From Pirellulales bacterium (GTDB taxonomy: Bacteria > Planctomycetota > Planctomycetia > Pirellulales > Lacipirellulaceae), in assembly GCA_019636345.1 (NCBI GenBank), contig JAHBXQ010000003.1:372001-436000 (forward strand): a DNA stretch of 64,000 nucleotides, in the 5' to 3' direction. Below, one piece after another: positions 60,201 to 64,000 of this stretch (positions are counted from its first letter, which is position 1; every line of letters begins with the position of its first letter). The translations under genes were made by a program, and so were the position numbers. Below the pieces are notes generated by a model. That model worked only from the letters and a program-made list of their open reading frames with translations, was not told the DNA's origin and searched no databases.

Positions 60201-61661
60201 GCGGCACGGAAATCCTTGCGATTCGATATCCCCGAGCAATTGCCGCTCATCGGCCCCGGCGGGCGTCGTGGTACGGATTTCTTTGGTCCGAGATAATGGG
60301 TCTAGATCCGTCGCTAGAGTATATCGGTCCTGAGCCGCAGGCTGAGAAACGGTGGTTTGTGCTTGTCCTTCCACGGCGATCGCCTTCTGCGACACGGCCG
60401 TCAACGACACGACGCCTGCAGCAGTTGCCGCCAGCGCCGCGCCGACGACGCATACCGTACTCCGTGAAACTCGCATCGATTCGCGCTCCACATTGAGGAT
60501 GCGCCGCACCCGCGACGCGAGGGGATGATTGGCCATCGCACTTGCCGCAGCGAGCCGGGGCGTCCTCGCCCCCGGCGCGCGCCGCTTCGCCGCCAGCGTC
60601 ACCAACAAGTCCGCATACTCGACCGGTCGCCCGGTGAGCCCGACCACGATCGCGTCGCAGCACTCCTCGCGATCGCGGCGCACCTGCCGGCTCGCCAACC
60701 ACACGGCCGGGTGGAACCACAGGCACGACTCGACCACCCGCTGGGCGAGGTTGACCGCATTGTCCCAGCGGCGGACGTGGGCCAGTTCGTGGACGAGCGC
60801 CAGCTCGAGATCCTCGGGGCCCCACCCCGTGACCGCCGCGGCCGGCAGCAGCACGAGCGGGCGGACAATCCCCACGAGCACCGGTTGGGCGATCGCATCG
60901 CTGGCCGCGACGGCGACCTGGCGCGAGATCCGCAGCGCCGCGCGAATCCGCTCGGCCGCGGCCACGATCGGCCCGTCGCTCACCGGAACGGCGTTTCGTC
61001 GCAATCGTTGGGCGCCAGTCAGCCCGAGGGCAAGCCACGCAAAGGTGACGGGCGCCCCGACGAGCCACGCCCAAGGCAAGTGCGCAACGGCCCCGTCGAG
61101 GAGCGTGTGCCAAAACGCGCCGCTCGCGCCCCCGTCGCCGTCTGCGACGAGTTGCGGCGCACTCGGAACCGGCCCGCCCCCCGCTGGCGGCTTAGCGGGC
61201 TGGGCGCCCGACGCCTCGTTCCAAGTCGCCGCCTCCGACGTCGTCGTCTCCCAATCCCCCGCAGGCGTCGGCTTGCCTGCCACGAACGGCGTCTCTTTGA
61301 GATCGATCACCCGCGGCGGCGCGCTCGGCGCCGGCGCGGGCGCAAAGGAGGGAACCCAGTTCGCGGCGTCGGCGAAGACGGCCCCAGCGGGGCTCGCCAT
61401 GGGATGTGCGCCGGGGGCGGGGAGGCCTCGGCTCGCAGGGCCGTCATGTGTTGCGAGCCATGCGGCGATGGCGATTGGCGCCATCGACAAGCCGGCGAGC
61501 GTCGCCAGCGACGCGGCGTACCGCACGCCGGGGGCTGCCCGTCGCAAGGCGAGCCGCAACGTCGCCCCGACCGCCGCGACGAGCGCTCCGATCCACAACG
61601 AGTGGATCATCGTCCAACCCGCGAGCCGCCATAACGATTCCCCGACGATTGGCAAGTTCAT
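57237..61661 (-). CDS. BlaR-like M56 peptidase with coiled coil, polysaccharide-export-like domain and HEAT-like repeats
   Basis: The protein is 1474 residues, more than twice BlaR1. Membrane helices are near 12-38, 48-69, 195-218 and 400-422. The M56 zinc motif HELAH is at 291-295, with REECCDA (331-337) as the third-ligand region. Residues 585-740 are a charged coiled coil. Residues 1008-1086 (MRLRPGETVVVQVLGAFPDK, EYRLDEQGRLALG, MTVEEAEAAVKKEL) resemble the Poly_export domain of Wza-like proteins. Residues 1130-1430 look like HEAT repeats. It lies 83 bases after a BlaI-type gene, so the pair should act as sensor protease and repressor. The inducer is unknown. Two copies of the GC-rich repeat are translated within it. 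Confidence 0.82.
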   Translation of the reverse strand: MNLPIVGESLWRLAGWTMIHSLWIGALVAAVGATLRLALRRAAPGVRYAASLATLAGLSMAPIAIAAWLATHDGPASRGLPAPGAHPMASPAGAVFADAANWVPSFAPAPAPSAPPRVIDLKETPFVAGKPTPAGDWETTTSEAATWNEASGAQPAKPPAGGGPVPSAPQLVADGDGGASGAFWHTLLDGAVAHLPWAWLVGAPVTFAWLALGLTGAQRLRRNAVPVSDGPIVAAAERIRAALRISRQVAVAASDAIAQPVLVGIVRPLVLLPAAAVTGWGPEDLELALVHELAHVRRWDNAVNLAQRVVESCLWFHPAVWLASRQVRRDREECCDAIVVGLTGRPVEYADLLVTLAAKRRAPGARTPRLAAASAMANHPLASRVRRILNVERESMRVSRSTVCVVGAALAATAAGVVSLTAVSQKAIAVEGQAQTTVSQPAAQDRYTLATDLDPLSRTKEIRTTTPAGADERQLLGDIESQGFPCRIEEGVRQAPDGRETVVRMLIATVPADSNAKFVFESRQGGSGTRVTARLVGEGIPLPSNPMLTPQQMGERYGSTVEPVSPWPTQVDRPQPATSGYRPSAPGDEARIEAAIVDLEKRLLESRLEQARELAKLKSADRRLGAVKQALGDDAELGMLRSRISFVLQALGNDEIAALQTGDAQHVERMQKLKQQLAELQAELNAKRSVAVEKAERTFSERMEVRRDELADEYVGVQEILAEELAAKKDELQKLRSSQAAPMAKTYGATSELKPVRAGESVTLQDPQVLSTFNPYASAPAYLPQDWQQELMERWTTVVHLTVPAAPAAPDATADDAAKARNESLRQWQQLLTSQAVLHSAWEELSRYQDYGSLGIRIDPTIGHPFEGRLAVYIPTEGNTITLSFRQIFPDPDKDRRALDAIIRKFLAAAKKQRKEWQESDEEFRKDFRVLAPAATTDHEAARTTWASPPGWAPSGSSPFISDAATSEPSSNWGSGHPLVGAPATKIASMATTAAPVPTAPYVSGDLPPETMRLRPGETVVVQVLGAFPDKPIDGEYRLDEQGRLALGPAYGRVAVGGMTVEEAEAAVKKELSKMLSEVAVQITRKAAPEYGRQERYADPLDAAAGPGRGRGRPGLQGEVLLYDGQTFEQWRSKWRYELKTEKRIDAIEAMAAFGRAGKGREAAEAILDVAGEYDFTTWGGDGAGKLKHRTIELLTAGGDPQLPVEDWFPALVERYRSDAKKWGKLTDVLVSHLRHVDTQSQATLLEWARDRKSPLRPSALTALAASQSDHGRALLDELLAGDEADEAILALGLLTTPAGYHGFGSDGMGSGMPLTDSNLDALITGLTHPNERVQRRARQLMGATTRKSNNLSVAERVIQEAAGDSEPRKQVALVRALGLSGSRGADFDSKLAESLVRIGEESDSVEVQVAAIAAVCWLDAFERGVDRTQVGVEMLTGWNAELKADEARELILEEHKAAYTPDSTAPQGGGGFF
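60551..60576. repeat. GC-rich dispersed repeat inside the M56 gene, copy A
   Basis: CGAGCCGGGGCGTCCTCGCC then CCCGGC. On the coding strand it is translated as APGARTPRL near residues 362-370, in a frame different from that used in the RNase HII-like gene. Confidence 0.75.
61410..61435. repeat. GC-rich dispersed repeat inside the M56 gene, copy B
   Basis: GCCGGGGGCGGGGAGGCCTC then GGCTCG, opposite in orientation to copy A and two bases different from the 56249 copy. It is translated as ASRGLPAPGA near residues 76-85, in the linker after helix 2. Confidence 0.7.
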
Positions 61662-61744
61662 AACGCAGGACCTTGTTCAGCGAGAGTTGGAGAAGTCGTC
61701 TGTTCCCGTCAGGGCGTCGTCAGATCCCAATCCGCGCGAGCCGC

Positions 61745-62146
61745 TCACCTAGTTCGTCCTCGCTTCGTGTCCGGCGCCGCGTCGATCAGCGCGCGGAGCT
61801 CGGCGAGCTGATCCGCGCTCAGCGCCCCCCCTTCGACGAGGTGGGCGACCAGCCGATCGGCCGCGCCGCTGAAGACGCGCTCGACGAGTCGATCGACGAT
61901 CCGCCGCTCGGTCTTCTGCTGCGTGACGACGGCCGACCACACCGCGCCGCGGCCGCTGCCGGTCCGCTTCACCAGCCGTTTGTCGGCCATCAACCGCAGC
62001 ATGGTGGCGACGGTGGTCGTGGCGACCTCGCGGTCGCGACGAATCGTTTCGCACAGCTCGCTCAGCGCGATCGGCCCGGCGGACCAGAGGACGCGCAGGA
62101 TTTCGAGTTCGCCGTCGGTCGGCTGTTCGCTGGGGGGGCGGGACAT
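61745..62146 (-). CDS. BlaI/MecI-family transcriptional repressor
   Basis: The protein is 133 residues. The winged-helix N-domain reads PTDGELEILRVLWSAGPIAL, then REVATTTVATMLRLMADKRL, the classic BlaI recognition region; the C-terminal dimer domain follows (RLVAHLVEGGALSADQLAEL). In Staphylococcus and Bacillus such repressors are cut after signalling by an M56 peptidase, and an M56 gene follows here. A palindrome overlapping its own promoter is the likely operator. The beta-lactam link of the namesakes should not be assumed. Confidence 0.92.
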   Translation of the reverse strand: MSRPPSEQPTDGELEILRVLWSAGPIALSELCETIRRDREVATTTVATMLRLMADKRLVKRTGSGRGAVWSAVVTQQKTERRIVDRLVERVFSGAADRLVAHLVEGGALSADQLAELRALIDAAPDTKRGRTR

Positions 62147-62200
62147 GAGGGGCTCCGGAAGTCGATGCGGTCGGGCGCCGTGCGCGGCCCCGACGCCTGA

Positions 62201-62230
62201 ATTCTAACGAATTAGAACAATCGGAATCAA
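62201..62230 (-). promoter_or_regulatory. Promoter and palindromic operator of the BlaI-M56 pair
   Basis: On the minus strand TTGATT (62225-62230) and TAGAAT (62201-62206) are 18 bases apart. The palindrome TTCTAATTCGTTAGAA (62202-62217) has 6-bp arms and overlaps the -10 element and the spacer. The start codon lies about 55 bases downstream. This is the arrangement expected for an autoregulated repressor gene. Confidence 0.65.
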
Positions 62231-62278
62231 GCGAATTTTGGAGAATACCGCTGAGAGCAGCTTGACGCCGCACGCAAG

Positions 62279-63580
62279 CTATTCGAATCGCACGACGACA
62301 AATGACGCCGGGGTCGGTCGCGGCGGAGCGGGGGGGGCGGCGGCGGAGGGGAGGCGCTCGGCGGCCAGCGCCCACGCCTCGCCGGCGGTCGGCGCCCGCG
62401 GCGCCAGCGACTCCCACGGGATCGCCGCTTCGCATTGCCATCGCTCGTCGTTCCCCAATGCGGCGACGAACCACTCCGGGTTCCAACGCGCCGCGCCCCA
62501 TGCGGCGTCGGCCGTGTGACCGCGGTCGTCGACGGTCAGCTCGAACCAACTCGCGTAGTCGCGGTCGACGTCCACGAGCAGCCGCACCCGCTCGCGGCGG
62601 AAGCTCGCGCTGTCGTGCGTGCGCGGCGGACCGCCGTCGTTTGCGCCGGTCGGCGTCGCGCCGTGCGCCGTCGGCAAGCGTTCCGCCTGCAGGGCGAGGT
62701 ACAAGTACTCCGCGTCCCAGGCGACGCGCAACTCCGCGGTCGGCTCGTTCGCGGCTTGCTCGGTCGCCAAGCCCGCGGCGCCGAGGGGCAACGCGGTCCC
62801 CTTGGACCAACACGCATCGTCAAGCTGCCCGTCGAGCGTCGGCGGGTCGGTCGCGGGGCAGGGGACTACCCGGTCGGGCGTCTCGCCGCGGGGATCGGCC
62901 AGCCACGCCTCGATCCGCGCCGCGTCGCCCCAGGGATTGCCGGGAGGAAGTCGCTTCACCGGTCGCAACGCCGAGGCCGAGCCGGCGCCATGCAGCTTGC
63001 GCTGCGCTGCAAACGTCGCCAGCGCCAGCGCGGGGTCGTCTCCCCATTCCTTGCGTCGAGCGATCGCCTGGTTGGCGGCGGTCAGCGCGTACTGGAGATA
63101 ACTGGCGTACGGATTCGCGGGGGGCGAGTCCTCGTCGGCGACACGCTTGCCCGGCGTCTGCGGCTGTTGCGAGCGGGCCGCCTCCGCGCTGGCGTAAAGA
63201 TTGACCAGCCAGCGCGTCGCCGCGAGCGCCGCCGGCTCGTCGGGGTAGCGCTCGACGATCGCTTGGCACACGATCGCCGCTTCGTTGAACTCGCCGGCGC
63301 GGGCGTTTTCGTCGGCAAGCTCGGCGAACAGCGCGGCGCCGGCGGCCGGAGAGAGATCGGCCGTCAGTTGCACCAGCTGCGCCGCGAACGCCGGATCTCC
63401 GAGCCGGCCGCGGATCATCTGCCGCACCAGCCGCACCCGAGCGGCCTCGTCTTCGCCCCCGCCGGCGACATGCGTCGCGGGCTGCACCCCCGCAGGCGCC
63501 GGCTCGGCGTCGGCCCTACGTGAATTGCAGGTGACGACCGCGATTGCCAGGGCAACCGCGGCGAACAATCGTGTCGGCAT
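62279..63580 (-). CDS. Exported protein with CBM9-like C-terminal domain
   Basis: The protein is 433 residues from the ATG at 63580. A signal peptide (MPTRLFAAVALAIAVVTC) precedes a helical, alanine-rich region that resembles TPR-like repeats (QIVERYPDEPAALAATR-like pattern near residue 110). From about residue 245, PPTLDGQLDDACWSKGTALP starts a domain like the carbohydrate-binding module family 9 (DOMON-like) found in many planctomycete exported proteins, ending WQCEAAIPWESLAPRAPTAG. It may bind sugars outside the cytoplasm. It lies upstream of the BlaI gene on the same strand. Confidence 0.7.
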   Translation of the reverse strand: MPTRLFAAVALAIAVVTCNSRRADAEPAPAGVQPATHVAGGGEDEAARVRLVRQMIRGRLGDPAFAAQLVQLTADLSPAAGAALFAELADENARAGEFNEAAIVCQAIVERYPDEPAALAATRWLVNLYASAEAARSQQPQTPGKRVADEDSPPANPYASYLQYALTAANQAIARRKEWGDDPALALATFAAQRKLHGAGSASALRPVKRLPPGNPWGDAARIEAWLADPRGETPDRVVPCPATDPPTLDGQLDDACWSKGTALPLGAAGLATEQAANEPTAELRVAWDAEYLYLALQAERLPTAHGATPTGANDGGPPRTHDSASFRRERVRLLVDVDRDYASWFELTVDDRGHTADAAWGAARWNPEWFVAALGNDERWQCEAAIPWESLAPRAPTAGEAWALAAERLPSAAAPPAPPRPTPASFVVVRFE

Positions 63581-63860
63581 CGCCCCCCTCCTTGGTCGAG
63601 AATCCCGCCGCGATTGTACTCCCGGGGTATGCGAACCCCCAAGCCCAGCCAGGGTCCAAGGAGACTCGCGAGACTCGCATCCTGGCGCGAGTTCCGACAG
63701 CCAGCAGCCGGCCGGCAAGCTACACGTCCGCCTATACCGATTATGCCGGCGCGATCTCCGCGCCCGCCCCGGCGCCGCCTCGCGGAGTTCCGCAAGCTAA
63801 GTTTCAGTTGCCGCGGTCTCGCTGTTTGCTTCCCTCTCGTCGCTTGCCCCCTGGTTCGCC

Positions 63861-64000
63861 ATGTCGGTCGTAGGCGCCACGCCGTCGCAGCTCGACGAAC
63901 TGGCCGCTCGGGCCGGGGCGCTCTACACGCTTCCCGCCGTGGCGGTCGAGGTGTTGCAGCTCACCGACAATCCGCGCGTCGACGTGCGGGCGCTCAAGCA
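63861..64000 (+). CDS. HDOD-domain protein, 3'-truncated by window edge
   Basis: About 46 codons are visible from ATG 63861: MSVVGATPSQLDELAARAGA, then LYTLPAVAVEVLQLTDNPRV and DVRALK. LPAVAVEVLQLTDNP followed by a DVRAL helix is the usual beginning of an HDOD domain (non-catalytic HD relative involved in signalling). The rest is outside the window, so fused output domains cannot be seen. It diverges from the CBM9-like gene; the 280-base spacer between them shows no clear promoter. Confidence 0.7.
   Translation, partial: MSVVGATPSQLDELAARAGALYTLPAVAVEVLQLTDNPRVDVRALK

Overview
The window is a GC-rich bacterial chromosome segment. I read it as Planctomycetota, probably Pirellulales. The gene content fits that: a rpoBC-S10-spc-alpha ribosomal block without L30, paired BlaI-type repressor and M56 peptidase genes, SufS/SufU, secreted squalene-cyclase-like and EF-hand proteins, and several secreted proteins of unknown function. 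Codon choice and long shadow ORFs on the opposite strand are typical of such GC-rich genomes. The order-level assignment is inference.

Bases 1-7416 hold the 3' part of rpoB and all of rpoC, closed by a strong hairpin. Bases 7993-25237 are one long plus-strand translation block: rpsJ, rplC, rplD, rplW, rplB, rpsS, rplV, rpsC, rplP, rpmC, rpsQ, rplN, rplX, rplE, rpsN, rpsH, rplF, rplR, rpsE, rplO, secY, adk, map, rpmJ, rpsM, rpsK, rpsD, rpoA, rplQ. The usual rpsL-rpsG-fusA-tuf set between rpoC and rpsJ is missing, as are rpmD between rpsE and rplO and infA before rpmJ. Three successive S10-operon spacers share one repeat layout, and rpsC and rplP overlap out of frame.

Bases 25296-32879 carry a small metallopeptidase, a lipoprotein, class II fructose-bisphosphate aldolase, a DUF3891-like protein, and a minus-strand group rpmA / obgE-coaX-mnmE-like with 4-base overlaps between the last three. 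The MnmE-like GTPase lacks the family's C-terminal cysteine motif. Bases 33014-40891 hold secreted or membrane proteins: an unknown exported protein, an EF-hand protein, a CPA1-type antiporter with a TrkA-N-like domain, and a TPR-like exported protein. Bases 41159-44245 form a peroxide-defence group: Tpx, AhpC-type peroxiredoxin and a di-haem cytochrome c peroxidase. Next come a PA0069-like radical SAM protein, a YpsA/molybdenum-carrier-like protein, an M48 peptidase, a SelW-like protein, two squalene-cyclase-like exported proteins, sufS-sufU, a zinc-ribbon membrane protein, a PYROXD2-like oxidoreductase, a SixA-like phosphatase and an RNase HII-like protein.

The most unusual locus is 57237-62230. 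A BlaI-type repressor gene with a palindromic operator placed on its own promoter is followed by a 1474-residue M56 peptidase. That peptidase carries a coiled coil, a polysaccharide-export-like domain and HEAT-like repeats, which looks like a new type of BlaR-like sensor. The window ends with a CBM9-like exported protein and the start of an HDOD-domain gene. Several families of short dispersed repeats run through the spacers, and one GC-rich 26-mer also sits inside unrelated coding sequences in different reading frames. I saw no tRNA, rRNA, CRISPR array or insertion sequence.
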